From an uncultured Desulfobacter sp. (lineage in GTDB: Bacteria > Desulfobacterota > Desulfobacteria > Desulfobacterales > Desulfobacteraceae), in NCBI RefSeq assembly GCF_963666145.1, contig NZ_OY762614.1, positions 5,446,501 to 5,510,500 of the forward strand: DNA of 64,000 nucleotides, given 5' to 3'. The position numbers and the translations under genes are program-made. Positions within the stretch are counted from its first letter, which is position 1. Every line of letters starts with the position of its first letter. The notes beneath the pieces are model-generated. The model saw nothing but the letters and a program-made list of their open reading frames with translations, did no database searches and had not been told where the DNA came from. Below are positions 9,118 through 18,441 of the stretch, piece after piece.

Positions 9118-10203
9118 TTACTTTAATTCAGGCAGGGAAACGGAATTTGTACCAAAGGTAAACGGTGATTCATAGTTGCGAACCGGTGCAAAATCTTTCA
9201 TAAAATTAATTTGGGAAGCGAGTATTTTTTTGAAATCCGGATTTTTTTCAGCTTCTTCAGCCAATACTTCGCTGATAATGGCTGATATTTTTTTCATGGA
9301 GTCGTCGTCCAGGTGAGTAATCTCGGTACCTGCAGCCAGAAAATCCTTGGTAGCTTTTATGTTGCCGTATTCAAACCAGGAACTCATGTAGGCGGTGGTG
9401 GCCCGGGAGGCTTGGGTAACCACTTCTTTTAAATCGTCGGGAAGTTCGTTCCAGGCATCCTGGTTCACGATTACACCCAGTACAATGGCAGTCTGGTACC
9501 ATGCCGGAGCGTTCCAGTATTTGGTGATGTTTTGGAACCCGACGGTCCAGTCCACGGTGGCGATGCTGAATTCTGCCCCGTCAACGACCTTGCGGGCCAC
9601 GGACTCGTAGACCTCGCTGCCGTCCAGCAGCACGGGGGATGCACCTAATTTCTGAAGAATTTTCTGGCCGAAAAGACTGCCCATGCGAAGGCGCAGTCCC
9701 TTATAATCCTCTAAAGTACGGATGGGTTTGTGGGTTCTGATCCCGGCTTCGATGGGGGTGAAATTCTGCAGCAGCCATTTGCAGCCGTGCTGGCCGTAGA
9801 GTTCATCATAAAGCTCCTGGCCGCCGCCATGATAGATCCAGAGCATGTAGTCGATCCAGGTCATGCCCATGGGCGTTGTGGCAAGAATGTCAAAGGCGGT
9901 ATTTTTACCGACCCAGTAGGAGCCAAAGTCGCCGGCACATTGAATGGTTCCTTTTTTAACGGCATCCAGATTCTGATATCCGGGCAGCAATTGTCCGGAC
10001 GGATATAGTTTGATTTTTAACCGGCCGTTGCTTAACCGGTTGACCGTTTCACAAAAATACTTATCACCTTCATAGAGCCCTATGCCTACCGGCCACAAAG
10101 AGTTGTACTTCCATCGAATCATACGTTCTTGGGCACCCACCAATGACGTTCCAATGAGCACCAGTGCCAGGATCAAACAAACCTGCATTGACTTGCGTTT
10201 CAT
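9118..10203 (-). CDS. dctP: TRAP transporter substrate-binding protein (DctP family)
   Basis: A 361-residue protein with a cleavable signal peptide (SMQVCLILALVLIGTSLVGAQ) and a DctP fold: WPVGIGLYEGDKYFCETV, LKIKLYPSGQLLPG, the VLLDGSEVYESVARKVVDGAE ligand-binding segment and FQNITKYWNAPAWYQT. It captures the substrate in the periplasm and delivers it to DctQM. The pattern resembles subfamilies binding 2-oxo- and 2-hydroxycarboxylates, which agrees with the GlcDF genes in the operon; that is an inference. AAGGAG precedes the ATG. A palindromic operator at 10225-10237 lies just upstream. Confidence 0.92.
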   Translation of the reverse strand: MKRKSMQVCLILALVLIGTSLVGAQERMIRWKYNSLWPVGIGLYEGDKYFCETVNRLSNGRLKIKLYPSGQLLPGYQNLDAVKKGTIQCAGDFGSYWVGKNTAFDILATTPMGMTWIDYMLWIYHGGGQELYDELYGQHGCKWLLQNFTPIEAGIRTHKPIRTLEDYKGLRLRMGSLFGQKILQKLGASPVLLDGSEVYESVARKVVDGAEFSIATVDWTVGFQNITKYWNAPAWYQTAIVLGVIVNQDAWNELPDDLKEVVTQASRATTAYMSSWFEYGNIKATKDFLAAGTEITHLDDDSMKKISAIISEVLAEEAEKNPDFKKILASQINFMKDFAPVRNYESPFTFGTNSVSLPELK

Positions 10204-10224
10204 TTCTCTCTCCTTCTCTTATTG

Positions 10225-10237
10225 GTCTATTGTAGAC
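10225..10237. promoter_or_regulatory. Predicted GntR operator upstream of dctP
   Basis: GTCTA-TTG-TAGAC is a perfect palindrome in the 55-bp gap between gntR and dctP. The same 5+3+5 arrangement occurs upstream of gntR (11006-11018). Sharing across the two gaps makes it the likely operator of the FadR-type regulator encoded between them. Confidence 0.7.
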
Positions 10238-10258
10238 AATTAATGTGTAGGGTTTCCC

Positions 10259-10978
10259 CTAGGACATATTCTCCCTTGGTTTACTTATGTACTTGTCTGC
10301 ATCCGCGTCGGCCTTTTCAAATTGGCTGATTGTTTTCATTAATTTTTTGCGCTGGTATTCCAGGTGGGCTTTCATAAGCTGCTCGGCTTCTTCCAACTGG
10401 CCTGATTTAATCAAGGCCAGCATCTTGGTATGGTCATTCAAATCCTTGGCAATGGCCCCGGGTTGGAAAAAAAACAGATACTGATAGCGTGCAATGTTTG
10501 ATGACAACCCCCGGTACCAGTGGGTGAGATAGGAGTTGCCTGCAGACTCAACCAACTGGAGGTGAAAATTGGCAAACTTCCAGAACAATGTGTATTTTTG
10601 TTCTTCGTCAATAAATTTTTTGGGGATCTGAACTGCGTTCTGGATTTTAACGATTTTTTCCAGTTCAGGCAGTTCTTTTCTCCTCATGTTTTTTAATTGC
10701 TGAACAGCAAAACATTCAACCATGATGCGAAGATCACAGATTTGGTTAAAATCCGCACTGCTTAACTCCGTCACATAGGTACCGATGCGGGGGGTGGTTT
10801 TAACCAGGCTTTCGTTTTGAAGGATGCGAAAAGTTTCTCTTAGGGGCGGACGGCTGACCCCAAGTTCAACAGACAGTTTATTTTCGATGAGACGTTCACC
10901 GCCTTGAATTTTTCCGGACACAATCTGCCGCCTTAAAAATTCAAGGATGCTTGTTGAAATATTTTGGTACTTCAGCAT
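10259..10978 (-). CDS. GntR/FadR-family transcriptional regulator (FCD domain)
   Basis: A 239-residue regulator. The N-terminal winged helix-turn-helix (GGERLIENKLSVELGVSRPPLRETFRILQNESLVKTTPRIGTYV) is followed by an all-helical FCD ligand domain starting near DLRIMVECFAVQQL. The family binds organic acids, often with a metal. The gene heads the TRAP/GlcDF operon, so it probably represses or activates it in response to the transported acid. I chose the ATG at 10978, with AAAGGA about 9 nt upstream, over a longer frame to 11038 that would run through the predicted operator. Confidence 0.9.
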   Translation of the reverse strand: MLKYQNISTSILEFLRRQIVSGKIQGGERLIENKLSVELGVSRPPLRETFRILQNESLVKTTPRIGTYVTELSSADFNQICDLRIMVECFAVQQLKNMRRKELPELEKIVKIQNAVQIPKKFIDEEQKYTLFWKFANFHLQLVESAGNSYLTHWYRGLSSNIARYQYLFFFQPGAIAKDLNDHTKMLALIKSGQLEEAEQLMKAHLEYQRKKLMKTISQFEKADADADKYISKPRENMS

Positions 10979-11005
10979 AAAATTTTGTTCCTTTGAAAAA
11001 ATTCG

Positions 11006-11018
11006 GTCTAAAGTAGAC
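11006..11018. promoter_or_regulatory. Predicted GntR autoregulatory operator
   Basis: GTCTA-AAG-TAGAC is a perfect palindrome starting 28 bp upstream of the gntR start codon. On the minus strand the surrounding sequence extends to TTGTCTACA, also present in the dctP operator, so a tandem or overlapping site is likely. It implies autoregulation. Confidence 0.7.
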
Positions 11019-11474
11019 TGTAGACAATGCCTTGTCAATAAAAACCTAACCCCGGAATTCTCTGCTCCATTATGCCTGATTATACCTGATTATCAGCCGT
11101 TCCGATGGGGTCGGCAAGGGACTGCAATAGCCTACTTTTGAGGCTGTCTTTCACGATTACTTTATTACTGCCTGATATAGGTTGTTTTTTGTCTAACTTT
11201 ACTGTCTTTTTTTGCCGAAGAGTGGCGTGTCTGATCAACGTTATAAATTCTGTTTACTCTATATTTCGGTTGACAAAAAGTAAGGTTCCATCTTACTTGA
11301 TATACGGTTTATTTTTCTTTCAATTTGATGTTTGTGCAATCAATATGAGTTTGGGGAATACAGTTTAGGAACGATGGTTAATTAAAATAAGCTATAATTT
11401 TCCGGCCATCACAAGTGGATTTGTTTTCTTTGCATCATATTGCAATTCACTATTATAACAAAAAATATTTATTA

Positions 11475-11542
11475 CTTACTATGACTTGTAATGGTATAGT
11501 AAGTGGGTAAGCAATTATTCACAGGACCAGATATTCACAGGA
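11475..11542. promoter_or_regulatory. Candidate regulatory repeats upstream of the Lap operon
   Basis: An inverted repeat (CTTACTAT at 11475-11482, ATAGTAAG at 11496-11503) is followed by a 10-bp direct repeat (ATTCACAGGA at 11517-11526 and 11533-11542). The direct-repeat centres are 16 bp apart. Both precede the first gene of the secretion/adhesion operon by 200-270 bp. They are candidate protein-binding sites; the factor is unknown. Confidence 0.35.
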
Positions 11543-11746
11543 TTATGGAAATATAAAAATCCACCATGTGGCTTGTTTTTTTACCCGTCTTCTCCGGTGT
11601 CTAAATTAGGATATATGCCAATTGCGCCTATTTTGGATCGACGTGAATCAAGTAAAAAATTTTTGCCGTCTGTGGCAGATTTAATTTTGCCCATGTGCCT
11701 AATTTCACTATTGATCAAAGCCAAAGAAAAGAAAGGAGCCGTTATC

Positions 11747-13684
11747 GTGTTGAAAAATTTCAGGTGCTTTAAATTATTAATTATTTTAAGTGTATTTGCT
11801 GTGTTTTACTCAAGTACAGCGACTGCTTCGGAATCCATGCCCCATGATTCCATACCTTTAAATGACATCTTAAAAGATATAATAGAAACCAATCCTGATA
11901 TTATTGCAGCCAAGGCCAACTATCGCAGTGTTCTTGAAGAGCTTTCCATCGCCAAAAGCGGCTACCTTCCTAAGATCGGTGCAGAAGCGTCCATCGGGCC
12001 TGAAGTGACGGACGGCATTGATACCAACGATCAAAGTGAAGAATACATTGCATCCAGGGCGTTGATATATCTTCGGCAGAACATTTTCAAAGGAGGAGAG
12101 ACAAAAGCCTTTGTGGAAGAGACCGATGCCCGAATCCTCTCTGCCGCCTATGAAGTCATCACTGTTGCCAACCAGGTGTTTCTCGACGCGGTTGAAGCAT
12201 ATATCAATGTTTTGAAAACCCGTGAACTGCTGGCGTATTCAAGACAAAACGTCATGACCCAGGAACGGATACTCAATCAGGTCAAAGAGCGGAGCACCGC
12301 CGGATTTACCCGGGTTTCCGATCTGACCAACTCCCGGGCACGATTGTCCCTTGCCCGGGGAAATCTGATCTCGGCTCAGCAGGATCTGAATCATGCCGTT
12401 GTAAGGTTTCATCGCCAGTTCGGTCGGATACTCCAGCCCGAACAATTTGTGATGCCCGAACCTGCATTTAAATTTCCGGAGACGGTTGAAGAAACGACAG
12501 ATTTTGCATTTCGCAACCATCCGGCCCTGGAGGTTGCAAGGTTCAATATTCATGCGCGTAAATCAGCCTATGAACGAACCAAAGGAGCATACTGGCCCAG
12601 CCTGGATCTTGAGTTAAAAGCCCAGTACGATAATGATACGGACGGTGATAATGGCGATAATACCCAGGTTGCGGCGTACCTGAAATTGAGTTACCTCTTT
12701 TACGACGGAGGAATCCGAAAAGGGGAGAAGGGTCAAAAGTACCATTCTCTGCTTGAAGAGTATCAGATTGCATATACCGAACGAAGAAATGTGAACCAGG
12801 CCGTCCAGCTGGCCTGGAATATCAATCACGCCGAGCAGGTTAAAAAAGGGTTTCTCAATGATCATCTAAAGCTGAGTGCCGAGACCCTGGCGGCATTTAA
12901 AGATGAGTATCATCTCGGCCGCCGGACACTTTTAGACCTTCTTAATATGGAAAATGAATATAATGACGCCAAAATTGCCAATGCGGAATCCCAATACAAC
13001 CAGCTGACGGCATATTACAGAATTTCACAGGCAACGGGGATGATGATTCATGAGTTTGATGCCGGCTTGCTCGAAGAGATGCATCTTCCCAGTGAAAAGC
13101 CCTATGACTTAGCAGACTATGAACCAGAGATCCTGGATCCGAACCGTGATGTTGACACGGTGGTGGATGTCAGTGATCAATGCGATAATTCTGCCAAAGG
13201 TGCCGATGTCTCAGTTTACGGCTGCATTGGAGAAAAGGTTTCTTCGATTGGGTACTCGGAGCCTGTAAATATCAGTCCCTACATCCTGCCCGAAGAGGGG
13301 ACACCCGAAGCATTGAATCTCAAGATAGATACAAGAAAGGATATCCAGTCCATAAGCCTGGAGAACATTACCTTCCGCTTTGACTCGTCCGAATTAACCG
13401 ATCAGGCAAAACAGATGCTCGTACCCATTTCAGCGCAGCTTAAAGCCGCATCCGATTATAATATCGAAATCATAGGCCATACGGACAGTATCGCAAGTGA
13501 CGCATATAATCAAAAATTGTCCGAAGCCAGGGCCAACAGTGTTTTGCAGGAATTGAAACGGCTGGGTCTGGATGGCGCCAGGATGACGTCAAGCGGACGG
13601 GGAGAAAGTCAGCCCGTTGCGGATAATTCAACCAATGAAGGCCGGCGCAAGAATCGCCGCACGGAATTTAGACTGACAAAATAA
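11747..13684 (+). CDS. TolC-family outer-membrane channel fused to an OmpA peptidoglycan-binding domain
   Basis: A protein of about 645 residues with a signal peptide (CFKLLIILSVFAVFYSSTATASES). A TolC/LapE-type outer-membrane efflux domain covers roughly residues 30-470. A short thrombospondin-3-like linker (VDVSDQCDNSAKGADVSVYGC) leads to a C-terminal OmpA domain, with ITFRFDSSELTDQAKQML, the GHTDSIASDAYNQKLSEARA loop and GRRKNRRTEF. It should be the outer-membrane exit duct of the type I exporter encoded downstream, tethered to peptidoglycan. The start is a GTG at 11747 (or TTG at 11750) behind AAGGAG. The frame stays open back to 11573, but that extension has no binding site and would bury the signal peptide. 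Confidence 0.88.
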   Translation: MLKNFRCFKLLIILSVFAVFYSSTATASESMPHDSIPLNDILKDIIETNPDIIAAKANYRSVLEELSIAKSGYLPKIGAEASIGPEVTDGIDTNDQSEEYIASRALIYLRQNIFKGGETKAFVEETDARILSAAYEVITVANQVFLDAVEAYINVLKTRELLAYSRQNVMTQERILNQVKERSTAGFTRVSDLTNSRARLSLARGNLISAQQDLNHAVVRFHRQFGRILQPEQFVMPEPAFKFPETVEETTDFAFRNHPALEVARFNIHARKSAYERTKGAYWPSLDLELKAQYDNDTDGDNGDNTQVAAYLKLSYLFYDGGIRKGEKGQKYHSLLEEYQIAYTERRNVNQAVQLAWNINHAEQVKKGFLNDHLKLSAETLAAFKDEYHLGRRTLLDLLNMENEYNDAKIANAESQYNQLTAYYRISQATGMMIHEFDAGLLEEMHLPSEKPYDLADYEPEILDPNRDVDTVVDVSDQCDNSAKGADVSVYGCIGEKVSSIGYSEPVNISPYILPEEGTPEALNLKIDTRKDIQSISLENITFRFDSSELTDQAKQMLVPISAQLKAASDYNIEIIGHTDSIASDAYNQKLSEARANSVLQELKRLGLDGARMTSSGRGESQPVADNSTNEGRRKNRRTEFRLTK

Positions 13685-13694
13685 AAGTTGATGA

Positions 13695-14360
13695 ATGCCC
13701 GCAATCAAACACCTGTTTATAGTAGTAATACTTCTGGTGGTAACGGCGCTCTTTGCCGGTACCACCAGCCGGTTTTTTGTGCCTGAAAATTTGTTAAATA
13801 GATATAAAGAAAATTATGGCGATCAGGCGCTCAGACGTTTAGAGAGCCTGCTTGCCATGATGGACCGGCAACGAGGTTTACCCGAAGAGCAGATTGTTAT
13901 TAATGTAAATAATTTTTTTAACCAATTGGAATATCGTTCTGACAGACAAACCTGGAATAAAAGCGATTATTGGGCCAGCCGCCTGGAATTTTTAGGCAAG
14001 GGTCAGGGAGACTGCGAAGATTTCGCCGTAGCCAAATTTTTAACCATGATTCAGCTTGGTGTCCCGGGTGAGAAAATATTTCTAACCTATGTACGCGCCA
14101 GGGGATTTGCCGATGCAGCACATCTGGTGGCAACTTATTACAAACAACCAAATACCGTGCCCTTTGTTCTTGATAACTATATCAAAAAAATCATGCCTGC
14201 CACCCAACGCCCTGACCTTGTTCCTGTTTATAGTTTCACGGCCAGGGATCTATATATTCAAAAACAGCACGGCCTTGGCAAGCGTGTAAGCCGGGGACCT
14301 TTGAAAACCCAGCTTAAATTAAAGTCCATTGATCTGGAAATCCAGGAGAATAGACATTGA
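13695..14360 (+). CDS. lapG: LapG-type transglutaminase-like periplasmic cysteine protease
   Basis: A 221-residue member of the BTLCP (LapG) family with an N-terminal hydrophobic export segment. The predicted catalytic triad is C107 (GQGDCEDFAVAKF), H143 (DAAHLVA) and D160 (FVLDNY). Its spacing of 36 and 17 residues nearly matches Pseudomonas LapG. LapG cuts LapA-type adhesins after the N-terminal retention module and releases them when c-di-GMP is low. Here the adhesin encoded at 20535-22553 carries the matching TAAG motif. It is 10 bp downstream of the TolC-OmpA gene and overlaps the LapD-like start by TTGA. Confidence 0.93.
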   Translation: MPAIKHLFIVVILLVVTALFAGTTSRFFVPENLLNRYKENYGDQALRRLESLLAMMDRQRGLPEEQIVINVNNFFNQLEYRSDRQTWNKSDYWASRLEFLGKGQGDCEDFAVAKFLTMIQLGVPGEKIFLTYVRARGFADAAHLVATYYKQPNTVPFVLDNYIKKIMPATQRPDLVPVYSFTARDLYIQKQHGLGKRVSRGPLKTQLKLKSIDLEIQENRH

Positions 14361-16291
14361 GTCTTTTAAAACAGACACAACTATTGGTGACCTTCCTTCT
14401 TACGGCAACCCTGATTATTGTTTTGAGAATCAATTTTAATACGGCCCGGGAATTTACGGCAAATGAATCCTATCTGAATATAAAAAATAATGCCAATATG
14501 CTTGCATTGACACTGAGTAACAGCGGCATGGATGAAGACTTTATGAAGACCAGTATCAATGCAATGTTCGATGGCGGATATTTTGAATCCATCTCATTGC
14601 TTCGCCAGGACGGAACGCTGGTGTATGAAAAACGAGAACCTCTGGTCATCCACGGCGTACCTTCTTTTTTCATCTCTCACATTGATTTTGATATCCCCGA
14701 AGTGGAGGCAAAGGTCATGGCGGGATGGAATATTTTCGGCACCCTGAAAATCAAAGGCCACCCGGGCTCATCCTATATAAAATTGTGGAAAACTTTGAAA
14801 CAGTTGTGTCTGCAGTTTGTCGTGCTCGGTCTTTTTGTTTTTGCCTTAAGTGTTTTAGGATTGCGCCATCTTCTGGGGGCCCTGGAAACAATTAAGCACC
14901 AGGCAGAAGAGATCAGTAATAATGAGTTTATCACCACCCGGGATATACCCAGGACGCCAGAGTTGAAAAAAGTGGTACTTGCCATGAACGCTATGGTTAA
15001 AAAGGTACAGTCCGTTTACGAGCACAATCTTGAAAATTTAACCAAGTACCAGAAATTAAGATATCAGGATAAAATTACAGGCCTGCAAAATCGTGCGGCT
15101 TTCATAAAGGAGCTTACCCGGGAAACCGGAGATGATGGGCCGGATGTCGGCGGGCATATCGTGATTCTGGGCATGACCGGCATGGAAAAGATTGAGGTCC
15201 CTGGAAACCGCCCCCTGGTTCATAAAATTTTCAAGAACATGGCGGATATTTTAGACGCCCGGATCAAACTTGCGGTACCCAAGGCGTCGGTCTACAGATT
15301 TCCAAGGCGGGAGTTTGCCGTGATCCTGCCGGGTACCGACGCCAAGGCGGTTATCTTGTTAATTAAAGAGGTGATGGAAAAAATCATATCGGAAACAAAC
15401 AGTGAAGTACCGGACACCATAACTGCGTATGCCGGGGTTTCATCATATAGCGGCAAAGACGATGTGGGACGGGTCCTTTCCAGAACGGATTATGCATTGT
15501 CAGAAGCAAAAATCGGCCATCCGGGAACGGTCCGGATATTTAAGGATCAGGCATTCCAGAAGGTGTTGGGAAAGCAGGAGTGGAAAACATTGATCGATGT
15601 CGCTTTTTCCGAAAACCATTTTTTCCTGACAGCCCAGCCGGTCCTATCTGATACCTGTGAATTCCACCGCGAAGTCTTTGTCAACATGGTAGATCAGGAA
15701 GGTATACAAAGAAAGGCAAATCTGTTTATCCCCATGATAACAACCCTGGGGCTTGCAAGTAAACTTGATCGGTATATCATTGAAGAATCCGCGGCATTCC
15801 TGCAGGAAAATCAGGAAATCGTTCTGGCGGTCAATATTTCCACTGAATTTTGCCGGGACCATCTGGCTGTGGCGTGGCTGCGGCAGTTTCTTGGGGATAA
15901 AAAATATTTGGCCCATCGTCTTTTATTTGAGATTCATGAAAATACAGTGGTCAATTTTTCCGACATATGTTTTGAATTTGCCGGTTTGATTACGGGAAAA
16001 GGATTTAAATTGGGCATCGACCGTTTTACCATGGATGACAGGTCGCTTAAATTGCTGGATAAAATAAAACCCCATTATATTAAAATTGAACGGGATTATC
16101 TTGAGGTATTTGATGACCCCCAGAAAGCGGATATGGTTTTAAACGCTTTGTTTGCAATTACCCAAAGCCTGGGAATTAAACTGATTGCCACAAAAATCGA
16201 AAATGAAACCCAACGGCTTGAACTTGCAGGTAAAAATCTCACCTATTTCCAGGGGCACGGCATTGCGGACATCGTTGCGCTAAAAGGATGA
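14357..16291 (+). CDS. lapD: LapD-type c-di-GMP receptor (degenerate GGDEF/EAL)
   Basis: A 644-residue inner-membrane protein: TM near 7-26, a periplasmic LapD/MoxY-type domain to about 150, second TM near 150-172, HAMP, a GGDEF-like domain (about 235-395) and an EAL-like domain (about 405-640). Both catalytic motifs are degenerate: RREFA replaces GGDEF, and no EAL triplet is seen where it belongs (FFLTAQPVLS). This is expected of a receptor rather than an enzyme. In the Lap model, c-di-GMP-bound LapD sequesters LapG and keeps the adhesin on the surface. The start is TTG, supported by AGGAG about 9 nt upstream. Confidence 0.92.
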   Translation: MSLLKQTQLLVTFLLTATLIIVLRINFNTAREFTANESYLNIKNNANMLALTLSNSGMDEDFMKTSINAMFDGGYFESISLLRQDGTLVYEKREPLVIHGVPSFFISHIDFDIPEVEAKVMAGWNIFGTLKIKGHPGSSYIKLWKTLKQLCLQFVVLGLFVFALSVLGLRHLLGALETIKHQAEEISNNEFITTRDIPRTPELKKVVLAMNAMVKKVQSVYEHNLENLTKYQKLRYQDKITGLQNRAAFIKELTRETGDDGPDVGGHIVILGMTGMEKIEVPGNRPLVHKIFKNMADILDARIKLAVPKASVYRFPRREFAVILPGTDAKAVILLIKEVMEKIISETNSEVPDTITAYAGVSSYSGKDDVGRVLSRTDYALSEAKIGHPGTVRIFKDQAFQKVLGKQEWKTLIDVAFSENHFFLTAQPVLSDTCEFHREVFVNMVDQEGIQRKANLFIPMITTLGLASKLDRYIIEESAAFLQENQEIVLAVNISTEFCRDHLAVAWLRQFLGDKKYLAHRLLFEIHENTVVNFSDICFEFAGLITGKGFKLGIDRFTMDDRSLKLLDKIKPHYIKIERDYLEVFDDPQKADMVLNALFAITQSLGIKLIATKIENETQRLELAGKNLTYFQGHGIADIVALKG

Positions 16292-18441
16292 ATATGGGCG
16301 AACCCTACTCTTCGGATCCACTGATGCAGTGCCTGGTCGCTTTGACCCGGCTGAACCACTCCCCAAGCTCTGAAAAAGTGCTTTCCCACGGCCTTCCTTT
16401 CGAACCGGGTGCCGACCGGCAACGCTTGTTCAGCATTGAAAATCCCAAAGCCAATTTTTCGCGTGCTGCACAAAAAGCAGGGTTCGTTTCAAAGCTGCAG
16501 AATCGCAAGCTTAAACAAATTCCATCCCTGGTTCTGCCTGCGATTCTCACCCTTAGAGATGATAATGCCTGCCTTTTGCTTGATATCGATTTTGAGACAA
16601 AACAGGCCAAGGTCATTATCCCCTCCCTGGATGACAATCCGGTTGAGATCAGTCTTGAAAAACTGGAAGCCGAATACCTGGGGTATGTGTTTTATCTTAA
16701 AAAGAAATATAAGGGTGCAAGCCTTGAGCCTAAATCGGCTGGAATGCTAAAGGAAAAAAACTGGTTTTTCGGCACACTCATGAAATTCAAAGGGGTGTAC
16801 GCAAGGGTTCTGCTTGCCACATTCCTGGTCAATCTTTTTGTCATTGCAGGGCCTTTATTCACTTTGAATGTGTATGACCGCATTATTCCCCACCATGCAA
16901 CGGATACATTATGGGTGCTGGCAAGCGGCGTGGGCCTGGTTTACATTTTTGATTTGATCTTGAAAAATATCCGAACCTATTTTCTTGAAAATACCGCCCG
17001 CCGCAGCGATGTGATTCTCTCTTCCATGCTTTTTGAACAGGCCATGAACCTGAAATTGCAGGACAAACCGGGGTCCATCGGTTCATTTTCCAGTATTATA
17101 AAAGATTTTGACGGCATACGCTCCTTTTTTGCCTCAAGTGCCGTCACCGCATTTGTCGATCTTCCCTTTGCGGCTATCTTTCTTTTGGTGATTTATTCCA
17201 TTAGCCACCAGATTGTGCTCATCCCCATTGTAACGGTACTTTTGATTTTGTTCATCAGTATTCCCATGCGGTATTCAATCCAGAAAACCATTAACAGCAC
17301 CCACGATGCCACCCACCACAGAAATAGTGTGCTCATTGAATCGTTGTCCAACCTTGAAGCGATCAAGGCGTTTAATGCCGGCAGCAGCATGCAGTGGCAC
17401 TGGGAGGAGAGCTGCGGGTTTATTGCCGACAAAAGCCAGCAGTCCCGGGTTAAATCGGGATCTCTTTCAACTTTGACGGCGTTTTTGACACAGGTGAACA
17501 GTGTGGCGATCATTATTACCGGCGTCTACCTGATCAAAGACGCCGAACTAACCATGGGTGGCCTGATTGCGGTGAATATTCTTGCCTCCCGTTCCATTTC
17601 GCCCATGGCCCAGGCTGTTGGGTTAATGTTGAATTTCGGCCAGATGAAGGTGGGATTAAACGCGCTGAATACTTTCATGAAAAAAGATGTCGAGCGCCCT
17701 GAAAATAAAAAATTTATTCACCGGCCTAAGTTTAACGGCGACATTGAATTCAAAGATGTGGGGTTCAATTATCCCGAAGAGCAGAGCCGGGCCATTTCAA
17801 ACGTCAGTTTCCACATAAAGCCAGGAGAGCGGGTGGGTATCATCGGTGCCGTGGGATCAGGAAAATCCACCATTAGCAAGCTGCTGCTCAGCCTGTATGA
17901 ACCCAATGAGGGTGGGATTTTCATTGACGGACTGAACATCAACCAGATCGATCCGGCGGATTTACGGCATAATTTTTCCTATGTGCCCCAGGATGTGACG
18001 CTTTTCAGCGGAAGCGTACGGGACAATATTACGTTAAAGGCGGCCCATGCCCCGGATGAGGCAATTATCCGGGCGGCCGTGATCGGCGGGGTGAACACCT
18101 TTACAGACCGCCACCCCCAGGGCATGGATCTCCAGGTCGGGGAAAAGGGAAGCCGGTTGTCCGGGGGGCAGCGCCAGTCGATTGCCGTATCCATGGCATT
18201 TATTGAAGACAGCCCCATAATCTTGCTGGATGAGCCGACAAATGCCATGGATTTCAATACCGAAGCCCAGGTGATTGCAAATATCGGCCGTGTCACCAAT
18301 GGGCGCACCACCATTGTCATTACCCATAAACCTTCGATCCTTAGAATTGTTGACCGTCTTCTGGTCATGGACAAAGGCGAACTTGTCATGGACGGCCCCA
18401 AGGATAAGATTCTTGCACAACTGTCAGGGAAACCCAAATGA
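16288..18441 (+). CDS. lapB: Type I secretion ABC transporter (LapB-like)
   Basis: A 717-residue fused exporter. An N-terminal C39-peptidase-like domain (about 1-150) lacks an obvious catalytic cysteine, as in RTX exporters. A six-TM permease domain starts near LLATFLVNLFVIAGPLFTLNVYDRIIP. A C-terminal ATPase follows, with Walker A GAVGSGKST, signature LSGGQRQ and Walker B IILLDEPTNAMD. It should drive one-step export of the RTX adhesin through the HlyD-like and TolC-OmpA partners. It overlaps both neighbours by 4 bp. Confidence 0.94.
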   Translation: MNMGEPYSSDPLMQCLVALTRLNHSPSSEKVLSHGLPFEPGADRQRLFSIENPKANFSRAAQKAGFVSKLQNRKLKQIPSLVLPAILTLRDDNACLLLDIDFETKQAKVIIPSLDDNPVEISLEKLEAEYLGYVFYLKKKYKGASLEPKSAGMLKEKNWFFGTLMKFKGVYARVLLATFLVNLFVIAGPLFTLNVYDRIIPHHATDTLWVLASGVGLVYIFDLILKNIRTYFLENTARRSDVILSSMLFEQAMNLKLQDKPGSIGSFSSIIKDFDGIRSFFASSAVTAFVDLPFAAIFLLVIYSISHQIVLIPIVTVLLILFISIPMRYSIQKTINSTHDATHHRNSVLIESLSNLEAIKAFNAGSSMQWHWEESCGFIADKSQQSRVKSGSLSTLTAFLTQVNSVAIIITGVYLIKDAELTMGGLIAVNILASRSISPMAQAVGLMLNFGQMKVGLNALNTFMKKDVERPENKKFIHRPKFNGDIEFKDVGFNYPEEQSRAISNVSFHIKPGERVGIIGAVGSGKSTISKLLLSLYEPNEGGIFIDGLNINQIDPADLRHNFSYVPQDVTLFSGSVRDNITLKAAHAPDEAIIRAAVIGGVNTFTDRHPQGMDLQVGEKGSRLSGGQRQSIAVSMAFIEDSPIILLDEPTNAMDFNTEAQVIANIGRVTNGRTTIVITHKPSILRIVDRLLVMDKGELVMDGPKDKILAQLSGKPK

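Larger units (their letters stand above)
10979..11746. other. AT-rich intergenic region between gntR and the Lap operon
   Basis: A 768-bp divergent gap. Its left end holds the gntR operator and its right end the candidate regulatory repeats at 11475-11542 upstream of the TolC-OmpA gene. Open frames inside (for example 11105-11368 +) lack a ribosome binding site and recognisable composition. No RNA gene is evident. Confidence 0.6.

Noticed and set aside
11105..11368. 87-codon open frame in the gntR-Lap gap
   Set aside because: No binding site, odd composition, no recognisable domain.
11573..11746. N-terminal extension of the TolC-OmpA frame
   Set aside because: It lacks a binding site and would bury the signal peptide; GTG 11747 has AAGGAG at good spacing.
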